In this document: in pieces, positions 25,546 to 33,428 of the stretch
How the letters are laid out: each line of letters opens with the position of its first letter
Position numbering within the stretch: position 1 is the first letter of the stretch
Source: an uncultured Brevibacillus sp.
GTDB taxonomy: Bacteria; Bacillota; Bacilli; Brevibacillales; Brevibacillaceae
DNA length: 64,000 nucleotides
Assembly: GCF_947502445.1 (NCBI RefSeq)
Contig: NZ_CANMZW010000006.1
Location: 62,001-126,000 of the forward strand
Direction of reading: 5' to 3'
Notes under the pieces: generated by a model
What the model was told of the DNA's origin: nothing
The model's database searches: none
Seen by the model: only the letters and a program-made list of their open reading frames with translations
Translations under genes and position numbers: made by a program

Positions 25546-25882
25546 GGGTTTGACGAAAGAGGAATGTAAAAAAATAGTGCGACGCATTGCTTGGAACCTA
25601 AACTATCGGGAAAGGAAGAGATTGAGTAAGGAATGCCCGATCCTGGACGACTTTGGTACGCGACAATGGAAGGTCGAAAACGACGATGGTCTTTATGTTG
25701 AAGAGTTGTTACGGCAACTCCCTGGCGCAAAGGAAAAACACATTATTCGAAAGGTCATCCTTGAAGGCTTCACAGCAAAGGAAGTTGGGGAAGAACTAAA
25801 CATGGGGGAAAGAGGCGTGAATCAATGCAAAAATCGAAGTCTAAAGAAGCTGCACAATTACCTGATCAAGAGTTCAGTTTAA
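25544..25882 (+). CDS. Sigma-70 region-4-like regulator
   Basis: Up to 112 residues; the TTG at 25550 has better spacing from AAAGGCGG than the ATG at 25544. The C-terminal half carries a sigma region 4/LuxR-like helix-turn-helix (EKHIIRKVILEGFTAKEVGE, then ELNMGERGVNQCKNRSLKKL). The N-terminal half is unlike normal region 2. The next gene overlaps it by 58 bases and encodes a helical HTH_16-type protein. This recalls split or paired atypical sigma factors of Bacilli, though I cannot assign a named family. Its leader is duplicated at 38.5 kb. Confidence 0.6.
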   Translation: MGLTKEECKKIVRRIAWNLNYRERKRLSKECPILDDFGTRQWKVENDDGLYVEELLRQLPGAKEKHIIRKVILEGFTAKEVGEELNMGERGVNQCKNRSLKKLHNYLIKSSV

Positions 25883-26040
25883 TGATTGAACGAGCCAAAA
25901 CTGGAGATAACGAGGCATTGCTGAGGGTATTGAAAGAAATGGAACCAGAAATTATGGAGGTAGTTGGTTTTCTTAAGCTCTCAAAGGAAGAGGGGATTCA
26001 AGAGATTACGATGCAGTTCATTGAGAAAATTAGGAGTTGA
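25825..26040 (+). CDS. HTH_16-like partner protein
   Basis: 71 residues beginning inside the previous gene. The core FSLMIERAKTGDNEALLRVL resembles the N-terminal sigma-region-2 helix found in HTH_16 and YvrI/SigO partner proteins, followed by MEPEIMEVVGFLKL. The overlap suggests co-translation and a heteromeric regulator with the upstream region-4-like protein. The assignment is by pattern only. Confidence 0.5.
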   Translation: MQKSKSKEAAQLPDQEFSLMIERAKTGDNEALLRVLKEMEPEIMEVVGFLKLSKEEGIQEITMQFIEKIRS

Positions 26041-26165
26041 AAAGCTTTCCACATTTTGTAGAAAAATCTGTTCCGTTTTGTGCCTGTTTCTTTCCTAGAT
26101 AGGTGAAGGCGACGAAGACCGGTCAATACATCGCTTATCACATAAAAAGGGAGACGTTAACTAAC

Positions 26166-26645
26166 ATGGCATATGGTGAACCTTTAAAACAAAAAAGTCA
26201 ACTTGAGGACTGCAGTAGTATTGATCTTCTTGCAAGAATTATCTACGCGGAAGCAGAAGCAGAGTCCGAAAAAGGCAAACGAGGAGTAGCATTTGTAATT
26301 AAAAATCGAAAAGATAGAGATAGTCGCGAATTTGGCGGCAATACCTATAAGGGAGTAATCCTGAAGAAAAATCAATTTGACGGTGTAAACCGGAGTGCTA
26401 TGTTAAAACCGGACACAAGTAGCCGTTCTTGGAAAGATTCACTGGATATTGCAAAAAACATGTCGGATAAAGATAACCCAATTGGGGATTGTCTGTGGTT
26501 TAATGCTGATTGGTTGTGGGAAAAACAGTCTTTTGATGACGGGAGAGAAGTTACTTACAATTTCCCTAAAGAATCAAAAGTTCATCGGGTAGTTGAAATG
26601 AGAGAAATTGGAAAACATGTATTCTTCCGGGTTGAAGGTTATTAA
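26166..26645 (+). CDS. SleB-type cell-wall hydrolase
   Basis: About 159 residues from the ATG at 26166 (GGGAG upstream, rather long spacing); a GTG at 26103 would add 21 residues. The Hydrolase_2 domain shows LLARIIYAEAEAESEKGKRG with the catalytic-type Glu, then VAFVIKNRKDR, GVILKKNQFDGVN and GDCLWFNADWLWEK. Members cleave spore-cortex or vegetative peptidoglycan. No signal peptide is visible, which is unusual for a cortex hydrolase. It lies just downstream of the sigma-like pair, which may control it. Confidence 0.75.
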   Translation: MAYGEPLKQKSQLEDCSSIDLLARIIYAEAEAESEKGKRGVAFVIKNRKDRDSREFGGNTYKGVILKKNQFDGVNRSAMLKPDTSSRSWKDSLDIAKNMSDKDNPIGDCLWFNADWLWEKQSFDDGREVTYNFPKESKVHRVVEMREIGKHVFFRVEGY

Positions 26646-26662
26646 TTTTACTCTTAACTCAG

Positions 26663-26711
26663 AAAAACCATCTCATTCGCAAAATGTAATTGCGCAATGG
26701 GATGGTTTTTT
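26663..26711. terminator. Bidirectional terminator
   Basis: AAAAACCATCTCATT and AATGGGATGGTTTTTT pair around an inner GCG-containing loop. It separates two convergent genes. Confidence 0.75.
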
Positions 26712-26728
26712 CCCAATTTGATTTACGA

Positions 26729-27442
26729 TTAGGGAGTTTCAGCTATAAATTTTATTCCGTCAAACCTAAAAATTGATGTTTTCTGCGTAAATTGGGGTGT
26801 TGTCTTAGTATCTTCTTCGGGATGTGTATATGAATTAGAAAAATAAAATAACCTGTCATCATTAAGATGGTATGTAGCAATTGTTGCCGAGTAGATATTT
26901 TCGAATGAGGTTAACGTTTTCAGGTTTGCCTCCCATGCTTCAACGAATTTTCCATTATCTAGATACCAAAGATGAATATTTTCAACATGGACTCCAGATC
27001 CACCAGTATCTTCGATAGTTTCAAAGAGCCTTTTATTGTTCTTTGTTTCATAAGGAATCAATTCATTACTTGCTAGTTTATTAAAATTTTCATCAGAAAC
27101 ATGCCAGTATTTTTCAGCGATAAGTTTGAATCCTTCCTTTTGCTTGTCAAAGATGAAGAAACTTCCTAAATGAGTACCTCCTGTAGCGGATGCAACAAGT
27201 TCTAAATCGTTGTCTTCATCGAGATCTACAAATTTATAGGTAAGTTTGTCGAGAAAATATTCTTTTTCTTTTCCTTGCTGTTTAATCCATTGAGCAACCT
27301 GAGCTTTGTCAATATGGATTGAAGCAGGGGAATTCTCTTGGGCAATAACTTGTTCATTACTGCTATACATAATTGAATAAATAGAGATAACAGATACAAT
27401 GCCTATGACTAAACCAGAAATGAGTTTTTTACTCAACAACAA
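26729..27442 (-). CDS. Membrane-anchored/exported protein of unknown function
   Basis: About 237 residues from a TTG start at 27442 preceded by GAGGTGATC; the GTG at 27451 lies in that ribosome site. An N-terminal hydrophobic segment (KLISGLVIGIVSVISIYSIM) serves as signal or anchor. The extracellular part contains DLDEDNDLELVA, a short FG-GAP/VCBS-like calcium-binding loop, and beta-rich stretches (LGSFFIFDKQKEGFKLIAEK). No enzyme motif is apparent. Monocistronic, convergent with the hydrolase gene. Confidence 0.65.
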   Translation of the reverse strand: MLLSKKLISGLVIGIVSVISIYSIMYSSNEQVIAQENSPASIHIDKAQVAQWIKQQGKEKEYFLDKLTYKFVDLDEDNDLELVASATGGTHLGSFFIFDKQKEGFKLIAEKYWHVSDENFNKLASNELIPYETKNNKRLFETIEDTGGSGVHVENIHLWYLDNGKFVEAWEANLKTLTSFENIYSATIATYHLNDDRLFYFSNSYTHPEEDTKTTPQFTQKTSIFRFDGIKFIAETP

Positions 27443-27649
27443 TATGATCACCTCAATAGTATTTAGTTCCTGTAAATATATGGTATCACTATGCGGTGCT
27501 CGTGAAAATGTGTATTTCTACCTAAAATCGGTAGTATTTCCTCAAATGCTCGGTTGCAATAGCTTTGTACACTGATACGACTATTTACCAGAACGGATAC
27601 AAAAAGGTTTTGCTCTGATTGGAGGAAAGTAGGCGTGGGCGTGGTTAGT

Positions 27650-27863
27650 TACCCGAATGTACCGATATTTGAGAGAGCGAACAAAACGTACAATAGAGAA
27701 GATTGAAAAGAAAGAGTAAATCAAGTTGCCCTCCTTTGAATTGTCCGATATGCTGAGCGATCTAGATAGCAGACTTATTATTGATTGGGGGAGAGCAGCT
27801 AAATCTTGGCAACAATGGGCTACTAATGATAAAGCATTCGTTTCCATCGAAATTGCAGCCTAA
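27650..27863 (+). other. Two very short plus-strand ORFs, probable phage-derived remnants
   Basis: An ATG within GAATGTACCG reads MYRYLRERTKRTIEKIEKKE to a stop at 27717. Six bases later a TTG at 27726 opens a 45-residue frame (MPSFELSDMLSDLDSRLIID, then WGRAAKSWQQWATNDKAFVS) ending at 27863. Both look coding, but neither is recognised and neither has a clear ribosome site. The second converges on and overlaps the minus-strand gene at 27860. Confidence 0.3.
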
Positions 27864-28285
27864 TAGCTAGTATCAAAAGAATCGGGTAATATCCATTTTT
27901 CAGGATATCCTTTTGTAGTTGTGGAGTGTAAGTCATTAATGGAATTTAAAGCTCTGTACCAGCCAATTAATTTCTTATTGTTCAGTTCAAAAGTAACTTT
28001 GTAATAACGATTATATTTGCTGTCTTCTGGAGAAAAAGGAGTTTCCCTTGCATCTACTGCATCAATTCCAATAACGGTAGCACGATTTTTTGTTATCACA
28101 CGGTTTATTTCGTCCTTGTGTTGATTACTTAATCCCCAATCTGCTAAATAAAATAATAGAGTACAAATTGCTATCCCTCCTAAGATGATTCCAAGGCTTG
28201 CATTATTTTTATTCCGAAAGATTAGGGCTAGAATAATCGTTGCAAATAATACAATAGCGCACATAACAAAAAAAAACGTAGCCAA
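27860..28285 (-). CDS. Two-pass membrane protein of unknown function
   Basis: 141 residues from the TTG at 28285, which has a perfect TGAGGTGA ribosome site; the longer frame to 28414 lacks one. Two TM helices fill residues 2-60 (FFFVMCAIVLFATIILALIF and LGIILGGIAICTLLFYLADW), followed by a beta-rich domain of about 75 residues with YYKVTFELNNKKLIGWYRAL. No family is recognised. Confidence 0.6.
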   Translation of the reverse strand: MATFFFVMCAIVLFATIILALIFRNKNNASLGIILGGIAICTLLFYLADWGLSNQHKDEINRVITKNRATVIGIDAVDARETPFSPEDSKYNRYYKVTFELNNKKLIGWYRALNSINDLHSTTTKGYPEKWILPDSFDTSY

Positions 28286-28562
28286 TATAATCACCTCAAG
28301 ATTGGTATACGTTCGGTTATGTTGATGGTTCCAATTAACGGGATTGTCTTGAACTTTGCCCGTGAAATTGTTGAGTTTGGAAAGTCTTACATCGCTAGTA
28401 ATTCTATTCGCCACGTCGTTAGTGTATCGGGTTCTGAAGCGGCGCGAATCACCGACAAAGGTGCTATTTGCGATAATTACCTATGTCCCATATTTTGGAT
28501 GGAATACCTTTCAAGTATGCTAAAATAAAGAAATACTTCCAAAGCAAAGGAGCACCACTATC

Positions 28563-29207
28563 TTGTCTTCCACTTTACGTAACTTACTAATCATGATCCT
28601 TCTCGGGGCTGTAGGTGGTGTAACAATCTCTCTCTTGGACATAGAGCCTACCCCAATCGTATGGATCACCTTTTTCTTGACCGTTTTTGTCATTCTCATC
28701 GGAAAAGACCTTTATATCTTAAAATTCAGCACCAACATGAATACGGTTGAACGCTACGTAAAAAATTCAAAGCATCCTTACTATCGTTTTTTGTATGCGT
28801 ATCTGCATGACAACGATGCCGAAGCCGAAAAGGAACTAGCAAAAATTACGTCCGATAAACTACGTGCTTACATCACCATATTGGTAGAGCTGGGGCGCGG
28901 TAACTACGATTTGGTAGAAAAAAATCTTGATAAGATTCATTCAAAAGAACATCGAGACTATTACTCGGCACATTTAGCACTGCTAAAAAATAATCTAGAT
29001 GCTTACAACCAGCACCGATCCGGGATCAAAAATCGTATCTACCAGATGTCACTCGATGCAGAAGTGGCATATCAACAAGGAAAGATGGCGGAAGCAGAAG
29101 AATATGGTCAACTAGCCATCGCTGAATCCAAGGGAGTTCAAAAATATTTGATGATCAAGACACTTGAAAAAAACAAACGCAATCCGCATCGGAACTCTTA
29201 TTTCTAG
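28563..29207 (+). CDS. Membrane protein with a TPR-like cytoplasmic domain
   Basis: 214 residues from a TTG start with AAAGGAG upstream. Two TM helices are near the N-terminus (NLLIMILLGAVGGVTISLL and IVWITFFLTVFVILIGKDL). The remaining 155 residues are helical and repeat-like, with pairs such as AYLHDNDAEAEKELAKI and AEVAYQQGKMAEAEEYGQLA typical of TPR helices. Probably a scaffold facing the cytoplasm; no specific role can be assigned. Confidence 0.7.
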   Translation: MSSTLRNLLIMILLGAVGGVTISLLDIEPTPIVWITFFLTVFVILIGKDLYILKFSTNMNTVERYVKNSKHPYYRFLYAYLHDNDAEAEKELAKITSDKLRAYITILVELGRGNYDLVEKNLDKIHSKEHRDYYSAHLALLKNNLDAYNQHRSGIKNRIYQMSLDAEVAYQQGKMAEAEEYGQLAIAESKGVQKYLMIKTLEKNKRNPHRNSYF

Positions 29208-29487
29208 GTCATTTTCGTCGCAGCTTTTACTTCAAGAGGGATTGTCCCGATTAAATGATCGAGACAGTCCCTCTCCATTTTTTCATTCTTGGCTTTTGCT
29301 TGAGGCTGTAGATCACGTTATGAAGGGTCCATCTTTGCAGTTGATTAAGGCTTGTGTTGGGGCATTTTTCCAGAGGAAACCAATTATTAAAAACCTTTGC
29401 ATTTGCGTGAATTTTTTAGAGTGCAATTACCCATTTTATGGTATTCTAATTTTTGCAACGGAAGTCATATACATGGGGTGCATTACG

Positions 29488-30135
29488 ATGAAAATGCATA
29501 CGACAGAAAAGGAACAGACGATTTTTTCTCATACTGGAAATAAGATTAAGTTAGACAATCGAGAAATTCGAATTCTTGCCAGGTATGAGGAACCGCTGGT
29601 TGTAGTTTTAGGAAATGTACTGAGCGATGACGAATGCGATGAGCTAATCGAGCATTCGAGGGAACGATTACAACGCTCAAAAATAGGCGAAGATCGTGCG
29701 CTCAATTCCATTCGAACGAGCAGCGGGTTGTTCTGCGAGCAGACGGAGACGATTATAAGGATCGAGAAGCGAATCTCTCAAATCATGAATATTCCTATTG
29801 AGCACGGAGATGGCTTGCAAGTTTTGCGATATACCCCTGGCCAGGAATATAAACCTCATTATGACTTCTTTGCAGAAACGAGTCGAGCAAGTACGAACAA
29901 TCGAATTAGTACGCTCGTGATGTATTTGAATGACGTGGAGCAAGGCGGAGAAACGGTGTTCCCTTTGCTTAATCTATCTGTTTTTCCCACCAAAGGCATG
30001 GCTGTCTACTTTGAATATTTTTACCAAAATCATGAATTGAACAAGTCCACTTTGCATGCAGGGGCACAAGTGATTCACGGGGAAAAGTGGGTTGCAACGA
30101 TGTGGATGAGAAGACAAAACTTTCGGGTTTCCTAG
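29488..30135 (+). CDS. Prolyl 4-hydroxylase-like 2-oxoglutarate/Fe(II) dioxygenase
   Basis: 215 residues from the ATG at 29488, with GGGGTG seven bases upstream; the longer upstream frame is not supported. The double-stranded beta-helix core shows LQVLRYTPGQEYKPHYDFF with the His-x-Asp iron ligands, then TLVMYLNDVEQGGETVFP and the distal STLHAGAQVIHGEKWVATMW with the second His and a 2-oxoglutarate-binding Lys. This matches the bacterial P4H family (B. anthracis-type), which hydroxylates proline in peptides or collagen-like proteins. No substrate gene is visible nearby. Confidence 0.88.
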   Translation: MKMHTTEKEQTIFSHTGNKIKLDNREIRILARYEEPLVVVLGNVLSDDECDELIEHSRERLQRSKIGEDRALNSIRTSSGLFCEQTETIIRIEKRISQIMNIPIEHGDGLQVLRYTPGQEYKPHYDFFAETSRASTNNRISTLVMYLNDVEQGGETVFPLLNLSVFPTKGMAVYFEYFYQNHELNKSTLHAGAQVIHGEKWVATMWMRRQNFRVS

Positions 30136-30189
30136 ATAGATAATGATGTAGTACAGGAGTTTGAATCCTTCGCTTTACATTGAACACTG

Positions 30190-30217
30190 CACCACTCGAT
30201 AAGAGTGGTGTTTTGCC
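30190..30217 (+). terminator. Terminator
   Basis: CACCACTC, loop GATAA, GAGTGGTG, TTTTG. Just upstream (30150-30180), AGGAGTTTGAATCCTTC followed by TTTACATTGAA is reminiscent of a decayed tmRNA T-arm and flank. Confidence 0.75.
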
Positions 30218-30396
30218 ATTTTGTAAAGCGTCATAAATGTTTAGGGTTTTGGAAAAAATAATAATAATGATTTCCTTAGCTAATTCAGGTATCTTTTTCC
30301 ATCATCAACGGGTTAATAGAGGCTTTCTAAACATTGAACGAGGTTTTTGATATTAATGTAAATAGAGTATTTGTTTGGGAAAGGAGACAAACTTAG

Positions 30397-30639
30397 ATGC
30401 ATATACATGTAGCAAGTTTGCGCAAAAAAGTACTTACCCGAAGGAAAAGGGTGATTGTCCTGAAAAGATACTCACAGCAACAGCTTAGAAGTGCTCTATT
30501 AAACGCAAAAGCATCGTTAGAGATTGAAGGGCTTGTTTTAACTCCCGAAGAAGATCGCTTATTGTTAGAACGTGCGGATGGCAAAATGAGCTACAGTGAA
30601 TTTTTAGCTCGTGCCAAGGAAATAGCCAAAAATGTATGA
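30397..30639 (+). CDS. VbhA-family antitoxin
   Basis: 80 residues; AAAGGAG lies ten bases before the ATG. The C-terminal 55 residues fit the VbhA antitoxin pattern, SALLNAKASLEIEGLVLTPE then RADGKMSYSEFLARAKEI, a small helical protein that blocks the active site of Fic toxins. Its stop overlaps the start of a Fic-toxin remnant by eight bases, as in bicistronic toxin-antitoxin operons. The first 25 basic residues are atypical and translation may start further in. Confidence 0.7.
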   Translation: MHIHVASLRKKVLTRRKRVIVLKRYSQQQLRSALLNAKASLEIEGLVLTPEEDRLLLERADGKMSYSEFLARAKEIAKNV

Positions 30640-30796
30640 ACAGGGTCAGTCTAAGTATTACTACTCTGATAGCGACGTTTTAATAAATCTTCCTGGCTTT
30701 ACAGAACAGGCTCAACTCGAAGCATTTGACTGAATGGTAACTGCGGAACGTTTAGGGATAGTCTTTAAACGAGTTCATTCTAAAAAATATTGTTAG
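30632..30796 (+). pseudogene. Fic-family toxin, N-terminal remnant
   Basis: The frame reads MYEQGQSKYYYSDSDVLINL, then PGFTEQAQLEAFD, an in-frame TGA at 30731-30733, then MVTAERLGIVFKR and a stop. The Y-Y-x-DSDVL-N segment and MVTAERL are characteristic of Fic toxin N-termini. The HPFxxGNGR catalytic core is absent, so the toxin is dead and its antitoxin is an orphan. Confidence 0.65.
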
Positions 30797-30806
30797 GGAG
30801 ATATAC

Positions 30807-31664
30807 ATGAGTAACGGAAAGAGGTACTATTTGGACACTAATGTAATATATGCTATTTCTAGCAAACTGGGAAATATAAATTCTAATAATGTTGCAGTAT
30901 CATTGTTGGTATTGTGGGAGATATTGTCAGGAGTTACCAATCAATCTACATTTCAACGTCGCAAACCTGTAGTTGAAAAATTAAGAAGAAGTAAAGTGAG
31001 AGTCTACCCTTACCTTCCCGTTGAATGTTTAGCTATTGCATTTAAAGTAGATTTATCTGAAATAGGTTCCATACCAAATCAAAAAGAAGAGATATTTAAA
31101 CAAATGAATATAATATGTATAAGTAAAGATTATGAAGAGTATATTGATAATCTACATCAAGAAGATATTGACATAGCTTCAATTATGGAAAACGAGAAGA
31201 AACAAGAGAGCTTTATCAGAGAGAGTTTGAATATTGAGAATAAGCAACAGCAAATAGAATTGAAGTTACAAAAACAACGAAGAGATGAAAAAACGGAATA
31301 TTATGTAACAAATACAGATGATTTATTTTTAGATACTAGAGATGAATATCAAATATATGAGCCAATTTTACAAGAAATTTTGGATGTTTGTAACTTTTCA
31401 TATACAGTAGATGAATTTAAAAAGTGTCTAAATGCTTACGATGGAAGTTTGACTGCTTACCTACTGGGTGTTAATTTATATGCTTTTGAGCGAGGGAGGC
31501 ATGGTGATCAAGTGCATAGAAATGATTACACAGATATTAAGCATCTTTTGTATCTTAGAAGTGAAAATGATATTATTGTTTCTAATGATACTATTTACAC
31601 GAAATTGGCCTTGCCTCACCAGCACATGAAAGTAGATGAATTCGAAAAGATTTTTGGATTATGA
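30807..31664 (+). CDS. PIN-domain protein, putative ribonuclease
   Basis: 285 residues with GGGAG upstream of the ATG. The N-terminus YYLDTNVIYAI supplies the first Asp (residue 10), LLVLWEILSG gives the helix with the Glu, and RNDYTDIKHLLYLRSENDII with SND near the C-terminus supplies further acidic residues. Together these form a PIN nuclease fold with a long charged helical insertion (about 105-175, rich in Lys/Glu/Gln). Larger than a typical VapC toxin, with no antitoxin partner seen. It follows a decayed Fic system, so it may be separate defence or toxin cargo. Confidence 0.7.
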   Translation: MSNGKRYYLDTNVIYAISSKLGNINSNNVAVSLLVLWEILSGVTNQSTFQRRKPVVEKLRRSKVRVYPYLPVECLAIAFKVDLSEIGSIPNQKEEIFKQMNIICISKDYEEYIDNLHQEDIDIASIMENEKKQESFIRESLNIENKQQQIELKLQKQRRDEKTEYYVTNTDDLFLDTRDEYQIYEPILQEILDVCNFSYTVDEFKKCLNAYDGSLTAYLLGVNLYAFERGRHGDQVHRNDYTDIKHLLYLRSENDIIVSNDTIYTKLALPHQHMKVDEFEKIFGL

Positions 31665-31699
31665 TTATTCAAGTAAAGTTTTGAAGATCTGATTTAACA

Positions 31700-31852
31700 C
31701 GTATTTTGTCAAGGATCCACCTGCGGCTAGTTAAAGAAGACAAACAGGCTGACTTGAAGGGAGTCCGGTGACGGGTAGCCTCTAGGGTATCAAAACTGTC
31801 ACTACAACTGTAGAAGTTTATGGGGCTTTGTCTGCGAATCCCCTTGCATTCA
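31700..31852 (+). pseudogene. ssrA: Diverged tmRNA (ssrA) 3'-fragment
   Basis: The order of elements matches a tmRNA 3'-region: GGCTAGTTA, then TCCGGTGACG, then CTACAACTGTAGAAGTTTATG (the helix preceding the tRNA-like domain), then GGGG...CGAATCCCC (T-arm with an enlarged loop) and CATTCACC. A terminator follows at the same offset as in the other copies. It is more diverged than the copies at 18.3 and 20.3 kb, suggesting an older event or a different donor. Confidence 0.5.
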
Positions 31853-31866
31853 CCAAACACGTTAGA

Positions 31867-31897
31867 GAAGCCGCCTGACGAAGGGTGGTTTTTTTGT
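31867..31897 (+). terminator. Terminator after the diverged ssrA fragment
   Basis: AGCCGCC pairs with GGGTGGT (with G-U pairs), followed by TTTTTTTG. Confidence 0.6.
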
Positions 31898-32017
31898 TTG
31901 TTGAAGATTAGACGTCCCTTCAATTACCGCCCCATTTTCCACACCAGACGTCCCATTCCCCATATTCCCTCCCAACATATCAACGCCCAAACTAAACTAA
32001 AAATAGCGAATATTAAA

Positions 32018-32046
32018 TTGACAGACTATAAAAATATGAGTATAGT
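32018..32046 (+). promoter_or_regulatory. Sigma-A promoter of the M20/transporter/CapA operon
   Basis: Perfect TTGACA (32018-32023), 17-bp spacer, TATAGT (32041-32046). The transcript would have a leader of about 150 bases before the ATG at 32201. Confidence 0.75.
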
Positions 32047-32063
32047 AAGTTTACAAGTCATAT

Positions 32064-32150
32064 AACGACGACTAAACGACAATTCGAGAGGTCAAAAGGG
32101 GGGCAAATAAAGAGCCTCATATTTTATAGCCATTTAACGACTATTAAACG
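32064..32150 (+). promoter_or_regulatory. Direct repeats in the leader, candidate operators
   Basis: AACGACGACTAAACG (32064-32078) and AACGACTATTAAACG (32136-32150) share AACGAC-N3-TAAACG and are 72 bp apart. The first lies about 12 bases after the expected transcription start. They may bind the regulator encoded at 37.1 kb, which is an inference. Confidence 0.45.
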
Positions 32151-32200
32151 TCATTTTCATTTTAAACATGCAAGCGTTTTCTTGAGCGAGGAGGATCAGC

Positions 32201-33394
32201 ATGACACGAATGAACGCAACCGTAAAAGGGAAAGCAGATGAAAACTACATCAAGGAGCTTCGCCGAGAATTTCATCGCAATCCTGAATTAAGCGGCCAAG
32301 AACAGCGTACTTCCCAGCGTGTAATAGAAGAACTGAAGAAGCTCTCGATTCATGAGATCCGCCACAATTTGGCAGGCTATGGAGTGTTGGCAATCATCGG
32401 TCAAAAGAAAGACGGGCCTACCGTAGCGCTTCGTGCCGACATGGATGCACTGCCCATTTTCGAACAATCGGGTGTATCCTTTGCTTCCCAGAACGAAGGT
32501 GTCATGCATGCATGTGGACACGATGCACATACCGCGATGCTGCTCGGCGCAGCCAAAATTCTCAAGAGTGTGGAGCAGGAGCTGCCAGGCCAGGTTCTTC
32601 TGGTATTCCAGCCAGCAGAGGAGAACAGTCCCGTCGGTGGCGCAAAGCCGCTCATCGAAGCAGGGGCCTTTCTCGATCCGAAGCCAGATGCGATCTTCGG
32701 CCTGCATGTATGGCCGTCCTTGCCTGCGGGGCAGGTTGGGGTACGGGAAGGGAATTTCATGGGCGCTTCCGACCGATTCCGGATCCGGATCATTGGAAAA
32801 GGCGGTCATGCCAGCATGCCGCATGAAACGATCGATGCCGCTATCGTGGCTGTACAGGTGGCGCAGGTTCTGCAAACGATTGTTAGCCGAAACGTCAATC
32901 CACTCGATGCAGGAGTGCTCACCCTGGGGAAAATTCAAGCGGGTACGGGCCACAACGTGATTGCGAGCGAAGCTTTGCTTGAGGGAACCGTCCGAACCTT
33001 CATACCCAAGACACGGGAAATGATAAGAGAACGTTTTTATTCGATTGTGCAAAGTGTGGTTGCGAGCATGGAAGCTACGGTAGAAATCGATTACCAGCTC
33101 GGTTATCCGGTTCTCTCCAATACACCAGAAATGGTCGAAATCGTGCGTGAGGCAAGCACTGCTTTGCTCGGAGAACGAGCGCTTCCTCAGGTAGAGCCTG
33201 CCATGGTAGCCGAAGATTTCGCTGTTTATTTGCAGCATTTTCCCGGAGCATTCTTCTGGCTCGGCTGTGGCTTTGAGGATGATTCTCTCAATGCGCCGCT
33301 GCATCATCCGAAGTTCATGCTGGATGAGAGGATGCTGACCACTGGTTCCGAGATGCTGGCAGAAACAGCAGTGCGCTTTTTACGCTCACGTTAA
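32201..33394 (+). CDS. M20D-family amidohydrolase (N-acyl-amino-acid hydrolase type)
   Basis: 397 residues, AGGAGG before the ATG. Metal-site motifs are in order: RADMDALP, MHACGHDAHTAMLLGAAKIL, and VFQPAEENSPVGGAKPLIEA containing the catalytic Glu; a dimerisation domain of about 110 residues (KGGHASMPHETIDAAI) is followed by EPAMVAEDFAVYLQHFPGAF. This is the hippurate hydrolase/IAA-amino-acid hydrolase/YkuR-like group that removes acyl groups from amino acids or cleaves dipeptides. First gene of a four-gene operon with a transporter, a serine hydrolase and a CapA-like protein. Confidence 0.92.
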   Translation: MTRMNATVKGKADENYIKELRREFHRNPELSGQEQRTSQRVIEELKKLSIHEIRHNLAGYGVLAIIGQKKDGPTVALRADMDALPIFEQSGVSFASQNEGVMHACGHDAHTAMLLGAAKILKSVEQELPGQVLLVFQPAEENSPVGGAKPLIEAGAFLDPKPDAIFGLHVWPSLPAGQVGVREGNFMGASDRFRIRIIGKGGHASMPHETIDAAIVAVQVAQVLQTIVSRNVNPLDAGVLTLGKIQAGTGHNVIASEALLEGTVRTFIPKTREMIRERFYSIVQSVVASMEATVEIDYQLGYPVLSNTPEMVEIVREASTALLGERALPQVEPAMVAEDFAVYLQHFPGAFFWLGCGFEDDSLNAPLHHPKFMLDERMLTTGSEMLAETAVRFLRSR

Positions 33395-33428
33395 TCCATA
33401 AAAACAAGTCATCTAGGGAGGTATTGCC

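Noticed and set aside
32288..33307. Long minus-strand frame opposite the M20 amidohydrolase
   Set aside because: Low-quality protein sequence with no ribosome site, fully explained as the antisense shadow of a well-supported gene.
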